A stretch of DNA of 64,000 bases from Bacteroidia bacterium (GCA_026391655.1 JAPLDR010000018.1:88147-152146), one strand, 5' to 3'. Numbered from the stretch's first letter, positions 25,621-34,433 are shown. Numbers and translations: made by a program. The notes: a model not told the origin generated them from the letters alone.

Positions 25621-25647
25621 TAGAGACGTTGCATGCAACGTCTCTAC
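25620..25647. repeat. 28-bp perfect palindrome at the kinase stop codon
   Basis: GTAGAGACGTTGCA is followed immediately by its exact reverse complement TGCAACGTCTCTAC. It begins at the last base of the TAG stop. It could form a loopless hairpin in the mRNA; there is no T run, so it is not a standard intrinsic terminator. The sequence has the look of a dispersed palindromic repeat, and only one copy is present here. Confidence 0.8.
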
Positions 25648-25699
25648 ATGCAAGGCGGTCCAAATGTGAAGATTATTCTGCAAATTGAATTAGATTTAT

Positions 25700-25707
25700 T
25701 ATTTTTG
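25700..25707 (+). promoter_or_regulatory. Candidate -7 box of the HipB-like gene
   Basis: TATTTTTG matches TAnnTTTG, 38 bases before the ATG at 25746. No good -33 box is seen. Between box and start lies TTAATCATGCATTAA, a near-palindrome that could be an operator for the HTH protein. Confidence 0.35.
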
Positions 25708-25745
25708 CGTGATTAATCATGCATTAAATATCAATATCTAAATTA

Positions 25746-26096
25746 ATGACTGATATCTCAGACAATAATTGGATTGCTGCAAGCGACTCTGCATTGATGG
25801 AAACCATTGGATCTTTCATTAAACATCACCGCTTGCAACAAAACAAAACACAAAACCAACTGGCAAAAGAAGCCGGAATAGCCCGATCTACGTTGAGTTT
25901 GTTTGAAAAAGGGAAGAATACCAGCATGCTCGTGTTTATACAGCTATTGCGCACTTTAAAAATCCTGAACCTGCTACAACAGTTTCAGGTTAGGCAGCAA
26001 ATCAGCCCTATTCAATTGGCCAAACTTGAGCAGTCAAAGAGAATAAGAGCACGACGCTCAGATGAAAAGAAATCAACATCTAAATCAGACTGGTAA
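25746..26096 (+). CDS. HipB-like XRE-family antitoxin/repressor, 116 aa
   Basis: An HTH_3 domain at about residues 22-78 (FIKHHRLQQNKTQNQLAKEA, GIARSTLSLFEKGKN) is followed by a basic tail (SKRIRARRSDEKKSTSKSD). This is the layout of HipB-type partners of HipA kinases in Bacteroidota. The stop overlaps the start of a hipA relic (TAATG at 26094-26098), the expected operon arrangement. Because the kinase gene has been reduced to its two ends, this gene may persist only as a self-repressing DNA-binding protein. Confidence 0.85.
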   Translation: MTDISDNNWIAASDSALMETIGSFIKHHRLQQNKTQNQLAKEAGIARSTLSLFEKGKNTSMLVFIQLLRTLKILNLLQQFQVRQQISPIQLAKLEQSKRIRARRSDEKKSTSKSDW

Positions 26097-26268
26097 TGAT
26101 TGAAACAGCCTTTGTAAATATCTGGAAATGAATATAAAAAAAGCTGCATATATTGTTTCACAGATCAACGAAGTAGTGAACAATTGGTCGAAATATGCCG
26201 AAGAAACCAAAGTAAATCCGGCACTAAGAGACGCAATAAACAAAACACTAATCAATCTAAATAATTAA
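26096..26268 (+). pseudogene. hipA: hipA-like toxin kinase relic (internal deletion)
   Basis: The ATG at 26096, coupled to the HipB stop, opens MIETAFVNIWK, which is how HipA N-terminal domains of this family begin (VNIWG). After 11 codons the frame stops. In another frame a run from 26128 to 26268 reads AYIVSQINEVVNNWSKYAEE, continues with VNPALRDAINKTL and stops, which resembles the family's C-terminal end. The roughly 350-400 codons between, with all the kinase motifs, are gone. The call rests on the two ends and on the HipB neighbour. Confidence 0.75.
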
Positions 26269-26273
26269 TTGAT

Positions 26274-28472
26274 TCACAACGTCAACAACCCATTTTCTCT
26301 TAGCTGTTTAATAGCCGGACTATTCCAGAAAAGTTCAAAATCAGCTCCGGTTTGTTGTTCAAAGCTCTTTTCAAGTTCTCCAAATGTGCTTTTTGACTGA
26401 TTGTTGACCGAAATTCTTGGAATTTGTTCAAATAACCATTTCCCTTCTTCATGTTTCATTTGAATTCCCAATTCCTGCTTTTTAGTTGAAAAAATGAGTT
26501 CGGCCATTTCGAATGTTTGGTTTTTTTTCTTCCGGGTATAATAACGGATTGAAGAAATTCCCCCCAGCCAGATAATTCTGGCATTAGGGTCCGCGGGTAA
26601 ATAAGCCTGATCATCAATAGTCTGCTGAATATATTTCGGAAGAATTGTGGTCCGTGGCACCTTAAATTCGAACCAATCCTGCAGTGGAATATCGAAGCCA
26701 ATGCCGTGCATAAAGTTGAAAAGTGATTTTTTAAGCCCTTCACTGAAAAGCGAAGGATCGGCTCCGGTTGGGTCACTGTGAATCAAATCGTTGTTGGCAA
26801 ATGTTCCGAATTTTTTATTTTCAATTTTCACCTTAAATTGTGTTGGATTCAAACCAATCGGACTATGCGATGTCAATGCAAACTGGTGCCAGAATCCCGA
26901 CTGAACTATTCCGGCTTCAAACAATTGCCGGACCATTTCCAGCGAATCAATGGTTTCCTGTGCAGTTTGGGTGGGGAATCCATACATCAGATAAGCATGA
27001 ACCATGATGCCAACCCTTGTAAAATTATCGGTTACTCTTGCTACCTGCGCAACACTCACTCCTTTGTTAATCAGTTTCAGCAAACGATCTGAAGCAACTT
27101 CCAAACCTCCCGAAACTGCGATGCAACCCGATTCTTTCAGTAACTGACACAAATCGTAGGTGAAGCTTTTTTCGAAACGGATATTAGTCCACCAAACGAT
27201 GGTGAGTTTACGATGGATAATTTCCAAGGCAAGATCACGCATCAATGCCGGAGGAGCAGCCTCATCGACAAAATGAAACCCGGTTTGCCCGGTTTGACGG
27301 ATCATCTCTTCGATGCGGTCACATAATACTTGTGCACTGTTGGGTTCGTAACGCCTGATGTAATCGAGCGAAGTATCGCAAAACGTGCATCGGCTCCAGT
27401 AACAACCATGAGCCAGCGTGAGTTTGTTCCAGCGGCCATCGCTCCAAAGGCGGTGCATCGGGTTTACGATTTCGATCACCGAAAGGTAGGTATCCAACTG
27501 TAAATCGGTATAATCGGGGGTTCCTGTTTTGAACTGCGAAAAGTCTGATAGAGTGGAAGCATTCAGGTAAACAACTTCGCCGTTTTCGAGCGTGAAAGTT
27601 CTTTTCAAAGCTGATTTGCTGCTTTTCCCATTGAGGTATTCAACAAGGTTCAGCAATGGCGCTTCGCCATCATCGAGTGTAATAAAATCAAGGTAATTAA
27701 AAACACGCGGATCGGAAAGCGAACGCAGTTCGGTATTGGCAAAACCGCCACCCATCACAATTTTAAGGTTCGGGAAATGTTGTTTGATCCACTGTCCACA
27801 TTTTAAAGCGCTGTATAAATTTCCGGGGAAAGGAACCGAAAAGGCCACCAAAGTTGGTTCATAAAATTCGATTTTCTTTTGTAGTAAACCTAGTGAAATC
27901 TTGTCAATGAAGCTTTCCGGCGCAAGCAATGTGGCTTCAATCGTGTCGAATGTAGCTGCTGACCGGCCTAATCGTTCGGCGTAACGGCTAAATCCAAATT
28001 GAGGATCGATGGCCTCCTGAATAAGATCAGAAAGATCTTCAAGGTAAAGTGTTGACAAATGTTTGGCTTTATCACGCATACCCATAGTTCCGAAAGCCCA
28101 CTCCAAATCATTAGTTTGGGCAAAACGAGATGCCTCAGGCAAATAATCTCCTCCGCAAATCAGGTGAGCCAGAATAGCATTCCTTTCCTGCAAAAATGCT
28201 ATCACCTGATCGATCGTTTGAATATAACTTTCGCGCAGATTGAAAATTCGTTGCCCGTTAGCCGACAATTCAGTTTTTTTATTTTCAATTTCCTGAAAAA
28301 GAGCCGTCAGTCCTTTTAAAGAAAACAAAGCCAGAATCGTTTCTATTCCCAAATCGCATTGGTAGGACGGAATGGATTTAGTATTAAAAAATCCTTTCAG
28401 ATAAGCCGTTGCAGGATATGGCGTATTCAGTTGGGTAAACGGAGGGGTTATCAGCAATACTTTGGGGTTCAC
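26274..28472 (-). CDS. B12-binding-domain radical SAM protein, 732 aa
   Basis: The N-terminus (PKVLLITPPFTQLNTPYP) is followed by a cobalamin-binding-like Rossmann region (LVAFSVPFPGNLYSALKCG, FPNLKIVMGGGFANTEL, DFITLDDGEAPL). The radical SAM core has the cluster motif Cys-x3-Cys-x2-Cys in HGCYWSRCTFCDTS and downstream strands HFVDEAAPPALM, GGLEVASDRLLKLINKG and VHAYLMYGFPTQ. The family carries out methylations or rearrangements on unactivated carbons; the substrate cannot be told. It stands alone on the minus strand, between the hipA relic and the Memo gene, converging with the former. Confidence 0.9.
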   Translation of the reverse strand: MNPKVLLITPPFTQLNTPYPATAYLKGFFNTKSIPSYQCDLGIETILALFSLKGLTALFQEIENKKTELSANGQRIFNLRESYIQTIDQVIAFLQERNAILAHLICGGDYLPEASRFAQTNDLEWAFGTMGMRDKAKHLSTLYLEDLSDLIQEAIDPQFGFSRYAERLGRSAATFDTIEATLLAPESFIDKISLGLLQKKIEFYEPTLVAFSVPFPGNLYSALKCGQWIKQHFPNLKIVMGGGFANTELRSLSDPRVFNYLDFITLDDGEAPLLNLVEYLNGKSSKSALKRTFTLENGEVVYLNASTLSDFSQFKTGTPDYTDLQLDTYLSVIEIVNPMHRLWSDGRWNKLTLAHGCYWSRCTFCDTSLDYIRRYEPNSAQVLCDRIEEMIRQTGQTGFHFVDEAAPPALMRDLALEIIHRKLTIVWWTNIRFEKSFTYDLCQLLKESGCIAVSGGLEVASDRLLKLINKGVSVAQVARVTDNFTRVGIMVHAYLMYGFPTQTAQETIDSLEMVRQLFEAGIVQSGFWHQFALTSHSPIGLNPTQFKVKIENKKFGTFANNDLIHSDPTGADPSLFSEGLKKSLFNFMHGIGFDIPLQDWFEFKVPRTTILPKYIQQTIDDQAYLPADPNARIIWLGGISSIRYYTRKKKNQTFEMAELIFSTKKQELGIQMKHEEGKWLFEQIPRISVNNQSKSTFGELEKSFEQQTGADFELFWNSPAIKQLRENGLLTL

Positions 28473-28544
28473 AATCTAAACTTTTAGCGATTTGTAAAAG
28501 TAATGCAAATAAGTAGTAACTTTATTTTATTAAACTATTTAGCC

Positions 28545-29858
28545 ATGCAAGCGAAACATTTAATTATCGCGGTATTGGTAAGTTTTTATACCGCAACCGT
28601 TTTCTCTCAGGAGACTTTGCAAAACCGTAAATCCTATGCTGCCGGACGGTTTTATACCGATCAACCGGCCGAATTAAATACCCAATTGCAGCAGTTTTTT
28701 TCGAAATCAATACAGAGAAAAACTGGTAAAACACCGATCGCAATCATTGTTCCCCATGCGGGATATGTTTACAGTGGCGAGGTCGCTGCTTCGGCTTACA
28801 ACCAAATTGATCCCAACCGAAAGTTTGAGCGGATATTTATCATTGGCTCAAGTCATACCACAACTTTCGCGGGAGCTTCGGTTTACTGTACAGGCCATTA
28901 CGAAACGCCACTGGGCATCGTCAAAGTTGATCTTGATCTAGTCAAACAATTGGTAAAAGAAAACAAACTCATCAGGTGCTACTCCGAAGCTCATCTGAAC
29001 GAGCACAGCATCGAGGTGCAACTCCCTTTTTTACAGTACTATTTGAAAACTGATTTTAAGATTGTGCCCATAATCATTGGTTCGTCGACGGCTGAAACCG
29101 CTAAAAAACTGGCCTCCATTTTAAAACCATACCTGAATGAGCAAAACCTGTTTGTGATTAGCAGCGACTTTTCACATTATCCAAAATATAACGATGCCCG
29201 AATGGCTGATCAGGCAACAGCAGAAGCCATAAAAACCAACAAGGCAACGAAGTTAATTGCTGCTCTTGAAAGTAATGAAAACAGAAACATACCCGAATTA
29301 GTAACCAGTTTATGCGGATGGAGTTCAGTACTGACTTTACTTTACATGACTGAACAATTACCCGACATTACAGTAGACCTGGTTCAATATAAAAACTCGG
29401 GTGATTCGTCGTATGGCGACAAGCAGAAGGTGGTTGGGTATTATGCCATTTCGTTTACTCAGAGTCAGGCGAAAAATCAAACCGGGCGTTTCGATGCAAT
29501 ACTGCCTCTCTGGAAAGTAGTACAGTCGATGGCCGTGGCTGCAGCTACCCAGGATTATCGTTTCAGTAAGGTACAGCCCGGTGAATTAAGCGAGTTGAAA
29601 ATTGAAATCTCGGTGCTGACCCCGTTGAAACGGATTCAGTCGGCAGACGAATTTATCATGGGCAAACAGGGCATTTATATAAAAAAAGGAAATTCATCGG
29701 GGACATTTCTCCCACAGGTAGCAAACCAAACAAACTGGAGCAAGGAAGAATTCCTTGGACATTGCGCCGAGGACAAAGCTGGGATTGGTTGGAACGGCTG
29801 GAAAACCGCTGAGCTTTATACTTATGAAGCTTTGGTTTTTGGAGAAGGAGAGAAATAG
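28545..29858 (+). CDS. amrB: Memo/AMMECR1 fusion (AmmeMemoRadiSam system protein B with a shortened A domain), 437 aa
   Basis: The ATG at 28545 gives a signal peptide (KHLIIAVLVSFYTATVFSQ); an in-frame start 42 bases upstream would spoil it. The Memo domain covers about residues 28-300, with IVPHAGYVYSGEVAASAY, IIGSSHTTTFAG, HLNEHSIEVQLPF and SSDFSHYPKY, the conserved His/Asp/Cys positions of the metal site. The AMMECR1 domain follows but is abnormal. After YAISFTQSQAKNQT the sequence jumps to GRFDAILPLWKVVQSMAVAA, so roughly the first 60-70 residues, including the conserved LRGCIG, are missing in frame (junction near 29484). The rest (GTFLPQV, KAGIGWNGW) is normal. It is associated with the AmrS gene at 32830. 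Confidence 0.88.
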   Translation: MQAKHLIIAVLVSFYTATVFSQETLQNRKSYAAGRFYTDQPAELNTQLQQFFSKSIQRKTGKTPIAIIVPHAGYVYSGEVAASAYNQIDPNRKFERIFIIGSSHTTTFAGASVYCTGHYETPLGIVKVDLDLVKQLVKENKLIRCYSEAHLNEHSIEVQLPFLQYYLKTDFKIVPIIIGSSTAETAKKLASILKPYLNEQNLFVISSDFSHYPKYNDARMADQATAEAIKTNKATKLIAALESNENRNIPELVTSLCGWSSVLTLLYMTEQLPDITVDLVQYKNSGDSSYGDKQKVVGYYAISFTQSQAKNQTGRFDAILPLWKVVQSMAVAAATQDYRFSKVQPGELSELKIEISVLTPLKRIQSADEFIMGKQGIYIKKGNSSGTFLPQVANQTNWSKEEFLGHCAEDKAGIGWNGWKTAELYTYEALVFGEGEK

Positions 29859-29933
29859 TTTCGGTTGTTTCTTTGGTTTCTATGGTTTAGAAAGTTTCTA
29901 TTGTTCTGAAAGTTAATGTGGTTTCTGTTGTTA
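29859..29933. repeat. Left arm of imperfect inverted repeat around a four-helix-bundle relic
   Basis: A T/G-rich run (GGTTTCTATGG, GTTTCTATTGTT, GGTTTCTGTTGTT) is the imperfect reverse complement of the A/C-rich run at 30178-30226. Similar low-complexity inverted arms flank intervening-sequence-like elements carrying four-helix-bundle genes. Confidence 0.55.
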
Positions 29934-29973
29934 GAGACGATTGCTTTTCATTTATAGTTTAAATGACAGTAAT

Positions 29974-30197
29974 ATGAGTACAGTTAAAAAGTTTGAGGAT
30001 CTGGAAGTATGGAAACTGGCAAGGGAATTATGTCATGAGATTTTTCAACTGAAATTACATGAAACATTTTCAAAGGATTTTGGGTTAAAAAAATCTCAAA
30101 CCTGATCATTTACCTGCAAAACTCCGAAATAAATGGCAACAAATACAAAACTATAAGTCCATACAAAAATGAACTATCCCAACAAAAGAAACAATAG
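29974..30197 (+). pseudogene. Four-helix-bundle (23S rRNA IVS-type) protein relic with internal deletion
   Basis: The ATG at 29974 opens VKKFEDLEVWKLARELCHEI, then FSKDFGLKK, the start typical of this family (about 120 residues). A frame change follows, and from about 30091 the expected C-terminal end appears in another frame: KISNLIIYLQNSEINGNKYK and a stop at 30195-30197. About half the gene is deleted between the two parts. The relic is flanked by imperfect inverted repeats (29859-29933 and 30178-30226). Confidence 0.8.
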
Positions 30198-30226
30198 AAA
30201 CTAAAAACAACAACAGAAACCATAGC
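30178..30226. repeat. Right arm of imperfect inverted repeat around a four-helix-bundle relic
   Basis: CAAAAGAAACAATAGAAACT and ACAACAACAGAAACCATAGC are imperfect complements of the left arm at 29859-29933. The arm overlaps the last codons of the relic and ends 11 bases before the next gene. Confidence 0.55.
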
Positions 30227-30237
30227 ATCCCTCTTTC

Positions 30238-32718
30238 ATGAACACCGCATATCCCCTTTTCCCAATCAGTATTCTGGTAATTCTATTTTACACGTTGTCG
30301 TTCGCATTTTCGCGTATGGGACTGTTAAACAAGGCAAACCACCGAAAATTCTGGAATGTTCTGTTGCTGATAGCCTTCCTGACAACCGGTTTAATCGGAT
30401 TGCTGATGGTGATAAAAATCAATTACAAACTGGTGATTCCCTTTTATGACGAATTGGTAGGCTACCATGTCGGGTTTGGTATTGGGATGGCTGTCATCGG
30501 CTTTTTTCATTTCTGGTGGCACCTCAATTATTATCTCCAACTTTTAAAGGCTGAAAAAAGCAAAGCATTTCGACATCAAATCCTGATAGAAAATAACTTA
30601 GATGCACGACTCTTAACGATATCTGCCTTTTTACTTGGGAGCACTTCCATAATCGCGCAAATAATTTTGTTGCGCGAGTTCCTTACAATTTTTAACGGCA
30701 ACGAACTGGTTATCGGGCTCGTGCTTGCCAACTGGATGGTTTTAACCGGGATTGGGGCGTACCTTGGGAAATATCCTTTAAAAATAAAAAAAGCATATAC
30801 GGTCCTTATTCCCGGCTTGCTTATCCTTTCGGTTTTGCCTTTCATTACCACATTCCTTATCAATTTTCTGAAAAATATAGTGTTCCCAATCGGAGCAATG
30901 ATCAGTGTATTTCAGATCTTCTTTGCTTCACTATTGTTGTTAATCCCGTTTTGCCTTGTGAGTGGCTTCCTGTTTACTTTCATCGCCAACTGTTATTCTG
31001 AAATCAGGAACCAAAACGAAACCGGTCCGGTTTATAGTTTTGAGTCAGCAGGCAGCATGGTAGGTGGTTTGCTTAGCGGGTTCCTCTTTATTTTTGTTTT
31101 TTCGTCCATCGAAAGTCTGTTGGTCCTGGCAATCCTCAACGGCCTGATTCTTTTCCTGATCAATTTGAAACAAACCACGAGGAAATTGTTTTGGTTGCCA
31201 ATGTTGGTTGTTCTCCCGGCATTCGCCCTGCTTTTTTTTCATCCTGAAAAGAAGATCAGAAGCTGGGTGTATCCCAATCAGGAAATTGAGATTTCAAAAG
31301 ATTCGCCTTACGGAAACATCGTGATTACCAGGCGTGAAAACATGTGGAGCGTATACAACAACAATGTGCTGTTATTCGACTCCGAAAATTTTATGCTGAA
31401 CGAAGAGACCGTTCATTTCGCAATGCTCCAGCACCAGCATCCTTCGAATGTTTTACTTGTTTCGGGCGGTCTTTCCGGACAAATTGACGAGCTCAGGAAA
31501 TACGGGAATATTTCGATTGATTATGTGGAAGACAACCGATGGCTGCTATCTCTGATGAAAGATACACTCAAAAAAATGACAGATGAAAGCGTGAAAATTC
31601 ATGTAATCGATCCGCTTCGTTTTATCCGAAATACCATAAAAAAGTATGATGTTGTCCTGTTGAACCTGCCTGCCCCATCCACTCTTCAATCAGACCGTTT
31701 TTACACACTTGAGTTTTTTGATTTACTGAAGAAAAGGCTTTCGATGGGAGCAGTGCTTTCTTTTGGCCTTCCGGCTCCGGCCAATTACATGAACAATGAG
31801 GCAGTTGACCTTAATTCGACTATTTATTCGACCTTAAAAAAAGTGTTTAAAAACGTGATAATTATTCCGGGCGAGAAGAATTATTTTGTCGCATCAGATG
31901 CGCTTCTGACATATAACATTGCCCAGGCTGTTCAGGAGAAACGGATCGAAAACCGCTATGTAAACCAATATTATATCGACGACTTTTTGCTGAAAAACCG
32001 TGGCGAAACAATTCTTTCGGCATTAAATCCAACTGCCGAAATCAACAAAAACCTGAAGCCGGTTTTATACCGGCAGCAATTGTCTTATTGGCTTAGTTAT
32101 TTCAAGGGAAAATACTGGTTAATGGCGGTTTTTGCCGGGGCACTTGCCCTGTTCATGTTTTTCAAAGGAAACACTTCTTCCAAAGCTATGTTCCTTACTG
32201 GTTTTTCGGCCACAGGACTGGAAATCCTCCTGCTTTTTGGCTTGCAGATTTTCTTTGGAAATATCTACCTGCTCACGAGCTTTGTCTTTTCCGGATTTAT
32301 GCTCGGCCTTGCCACCGGATCATTCTCTGGAAAATCATTCAAAACTTTGTATGACAAAAAATACCTTCCTATTACCCAGCTGTTGATTGGCGTTTTTGCT
32401 GGTAGTCTGGGCATAATGCTCTTTTCTCCTGAAATGGCTGAATTGCCTCAGTCGGTTGTATATTCATTGTATTTGGCTGCGACCGTTATGATTGGCGGAT
32501 TGACCGGCTTTCAGTTCACACAAGCCAGTATAAGCAGAACAGGTAGTTATGCCGAAATTTCAGGAAAAACATATAGCTACGATTTATTTGGCTCAGCGCT
32601 CGGGGCGCTTGCTGTAACACTTTTTCTGGTACCAAAATTCGGTATTGTCGCATCAGTATTGACAATTAGTTTTGTAAATTTGGTATTCGGATTTTGGCTA
32701 TTTTTAAAGAAAAAATAG
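30238..32718 (+). CDS. Spermidine-synthase-like multi-pass membrane protein, 826 aa
   Basis: Three membrane helices lie at about residues 5-105, then about six to seven at 125-330 (LLGSTSIIAQIILLREFLTI begins the block). A soluble region of about residues 340-620 with a spermine/spermidine-synthase-like methyltransferase-type fold follows (NVLLVSGGLSGQIDELRKYG, DYVEDNRWLLSL, YDVVLLNLPAPSTLQSDRFY, TLEFFDLLKKRL). Four or five more helices close the protein. The synthase-like core keeps the fold but has no clear GGGxG aminopropyl-donor site (SGGLSG here), so polyamine synthesis is doubtful. It lies between the Memo and AmrS genes on the same strand, 111 bases before AmrS, suggesting one functional unit at the membrane. 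Confidence 0.8.
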   Translation: MNTAYPLFPISILVILFYTLSFAFSRMGLLNKANHRKFWNVLLLIAFLTTGLIGLLMVIKINYKLVIPFYDELVGYHVGFGIGMAVIGFFHFWWHLNYYLQLLKAEKSKAFRHQILIENNLDARLLTISAFLLGSTSIIAQIILLREFLTIFNGNELVIGLVLANWMVLTGIGAYLGKYPLKIKKAYTVLIPGLLILSVLPFITTFLINFLKNIVFPIGAMISVFQIFFASLLLLIPFCLVSGFLFTFIANCYSEIRNQNETGPVYSFESAGSMVGGLLSGFLFIFVFSSIESLLVLAILNGLILFLINLKQTTRKLFWLPMLVVLPAFALLFFHPEKKIRSWVYPNQEIEISKDSPYGNIVITRRENMWSVYNNNVLLFDSENFMLNEETVHFAMLQHQHPSNVLLVSGGLSGQIDELRKYGNISIDYVEDNRWLLSLMKDTLKKMTDESVKIHVIDPLRFIRNTIKKYDVVLLNLPAPSTLQSDRFYTLEFFDLLKKRLSMGAVLSFGLPAPANYMNNEAVDLNSTIYSTLKKVFKNVIIIPGEKNYFVASDALLTYNIAQAVQEKRIENRYVNQYYIDDFLLKNRGETILSALNPTAEINKNLKPVLYRQQLSYWLSYFKGKYWLMAVFAGALALFMFFKGNTSSKAMFLTGFSATGLEILLLFGLQIFFGNIYLLTSFVFSGFMLGLATGSFSGKSFKTLYDKKYLPITQLLIGVFAGSLGIMLFSPEMAELPQSVVYSLYLAATVMIGGLTGFQFTQASISRTGSYAEISGKTYSYDLFGSALGALAVTLFLVPKFGIVASVLTISFVNLVFGFWLFLKKK

Positions 32719-32829
32719 ACATTTCTTCTGTTTTTAGAACTTGGTTTATAATGGTTGAACCACAACATATTTCTTCATTAGTTCCTCATTTATAAATTAT
32801 TAAGTTTTGTATTCAACCAGAAACATTTA

Positions 32830-33963
32830 ATGAATATGGCCATTCATGGAATAAATAAACGTGAATTTCTGAAACGGGGACTCGCAGCAACAGGTGCAAT
32901 TGCCTGTTCTCCGTTAATGTGTTTTGCTGGTAGTGAGGGAGATAAGCTCTGGAAATGGAGCAAGGAAGGTTTATACTGGTCTCCAACACCCCGGGGTACC
33001 AAATGCCTGATCTGCCCGAACGAATGCATAATCAAAGAAGGCGAAGCGGGCGGTTGTCATAACCGGGTTAACCACGAAGGCAAGCTTTACACCATTGCTT
33101 ACGGAAACCCCTGTGCCATAAATATCGACCCGATTGAGAAAAAGCCGCTGAATCATTTTTTGCCCGGCTCGAAAGCATTCTCAATTGGCACAGCAGGTTG
33201 CAATCTTGCCTGCATGAACTGCCAGAACTGGACCATTTCACAGGTAAGTCCCAAAGATACACGTAACTACGATTTAATGCCCGATAAACTGATTGCTGAT
33301 ACTATTGCCAGCAATTGTCAATCGATAGCTTATACGTATTCCGAACCCATTTCATTTTACGAATATACTTTTGACTCGTCCAAACTGGCACGGCAGGAAG
33401 GTATTAAAAATGTACTTGTAACAGCGGGATACATCAATGATGAACCATTGCGCAATTTCTGCAAATATATCGACGCTGCCAGGGTTGATCTGAAATCGTT
33501 CAGTAACGATATTTACTTGAAATTGAGCGCCGGGGCTCTTCAGCCGATTTTAAACTCGCTGAAAACAATAGCCGAACTCGGAGTTTGGCTCGAAATTATC
33601 AACCTGGTTGTTCCCGGTTGGACCGACAATTTGGACATGATCAGGCGCATGTGTAACTGGCTGGCAGAAAACGGACTTGCAAATTATCCTCTTCATTTTG
33701 ACCGTTTTCATCCCGAATATAAACTCACACAGTTGTCTGCCACTCCTATTGGCGTACTTGTCCAGGCGAGAGAGATTGCCCTTGCGGCAGGTATAAAATA
33801 CGTGTACATTGGTAATGTGCCCGGCCTCGATGCGCAAAATACTTTTTGCCCGAAATGCCGCGAACTGGTAGTAGAGCGGAAAGGTTTTTCAGTCCTTCAA
33901 AATAACCTTGTAAAAGGAGCCTGTAAAAAATGTGGCGAAAAAATTCCAGGAGTCTGGGAATAA
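32830..33963 (+). CDS. amrS: AmmeMemoRadiSam system radical SAM enzyme (AmrS), 377 aa
   Basis: The N-terminus has a Tat-like or lipoprotein-like export signal (KREFLKRGLAATGAIACSPL), unusual for an oxygen-sensitive iron-sulfur enzyme but seen in this family. Then come a first cysteine set (CLICPNECIIKEGEAGGCHN), the radical SAM cluster Cys-x3-Cys-x2-Cys in GTAGCNLACMNCQNWTISQ, and the core strands SIAYTYSEPISFYEYT and DAARVDLKSFSNDIY. A C-terminal zinc-ribbon-like pair follows (CPKCRELV and CKKCGEKIPG). The protein belongs with the Memo/AMMECR1 protein at 28545. The chemistry of the system is not established. Confidence 0.92.
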   Translation: MNMAIHGINKREFLKRGLAATGAIACSPLMCFAGSEGDKLWKWSKEGLYWSPTPRGTKCLICPNECIIKEGEAGGCHNRVNHEGKLYTIAYGNPCAINIDPIEKKPLNHFLPGSKAFSIGTAGCNLACMNCQNWTISQVSPKDTRNYDLMPDKLIADTIASNCQSIAYTYSEPISFYEYTFDSSKLARQEGIKNVLVTAGYINDEPLRNFCKYIDAARVDLKSFSNDIYLKLSAGALQPILNSLKTIAELGVWLEIINLVVPGWTDNLDMIRRMCNWLAENGLANYPLHFDRFHPEYKLTQLSATPIGVLVQAREIALAAGIKYVYIGNVPGLDAQNTFCPKCRELVVERKGFSVLQNNLVKGACKKCGEKIPGVWE

Positions 33964-33977
33964 CAGGTTTTTCTCCC

Positions 33978-34433
33978 TTATTTTTTTTGAGGAATCATTT
34001 TTCTTAACTCCTCAACCAATTTCGATCTTTCGCGAAATGGAATAGCAGAAAAACTAATTCTTGGATAATCGGCCAATCCTTTTTGTACCCTGATGGTAAA
34101 TACGATATCCCATTTCAATCCAAACATATTTTTATAAACCTCAACATTTCGAAACTGGTCGACCCGAAATTCAAACATTTGAAACATTCTGTCGACAGAA
34201 AAGATGGAATAATACCTGACAATCAGCTTATTTTTCTCAACCATTATTCTCACATACTGAAAATTCAGACTAGCAATTACGATTGCCACAACTAAGAAAA
34301 GCCCGGCCAAAATTGCCAGAACGGTGAACATCTCCACAAAAATAAGAACCAACATTGTCAATAGCCAACATATACCAGTAATCAGGAGACACAATCTAAG
34401 CCTCCTTACCCCTTCCCTATTGCTGAATACCAT
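33978..34433 (-). CDS. Small membrane protein with a PH-like domain, 151 aa
   Basis: The ATG at 34433 (MVFSNREGVRRLRLCLLITG) is preferred to one 45 bases upstream because it places a positive stretch right before the membrane helices. Two membrane segments lie at about residues 13-55 (LCLLITGICWLLTMLVLIFV and TVLAILAGLFLVVAIVIASL), followed by a cytoplasmic beta-rich domain (KLIVRYYSIFSVDRMFQMFE, FRNVEVYKNMFGLKWDIVF). The pattern is that of bacterial PH/YdbS-like proteins. It converges with amrS (15-base gap) and diverges from aroB. The function is unknown. Confidence 0.65.
   Translation of the reverse strand: MVFSNREGVRRLRLCLLITGICWLLTMLVLIFVEMFTVLAILAGLFLVVAIVIASLNFQYVRIMVEKNKLIVRYYSIFSVDRMFQMFEFRVDQFRNVEVYKNMFGLKWDIVFTIRVQKGLADYPRISFSAIPFRERSKLVEELRKMIPQKK

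Noticed and set aside
25620-25647. Intrinsic terminator reading of the 28-bp palindrome
   Set aside because: There is no T run after it and no loop; it fits a palindromic repeat better.
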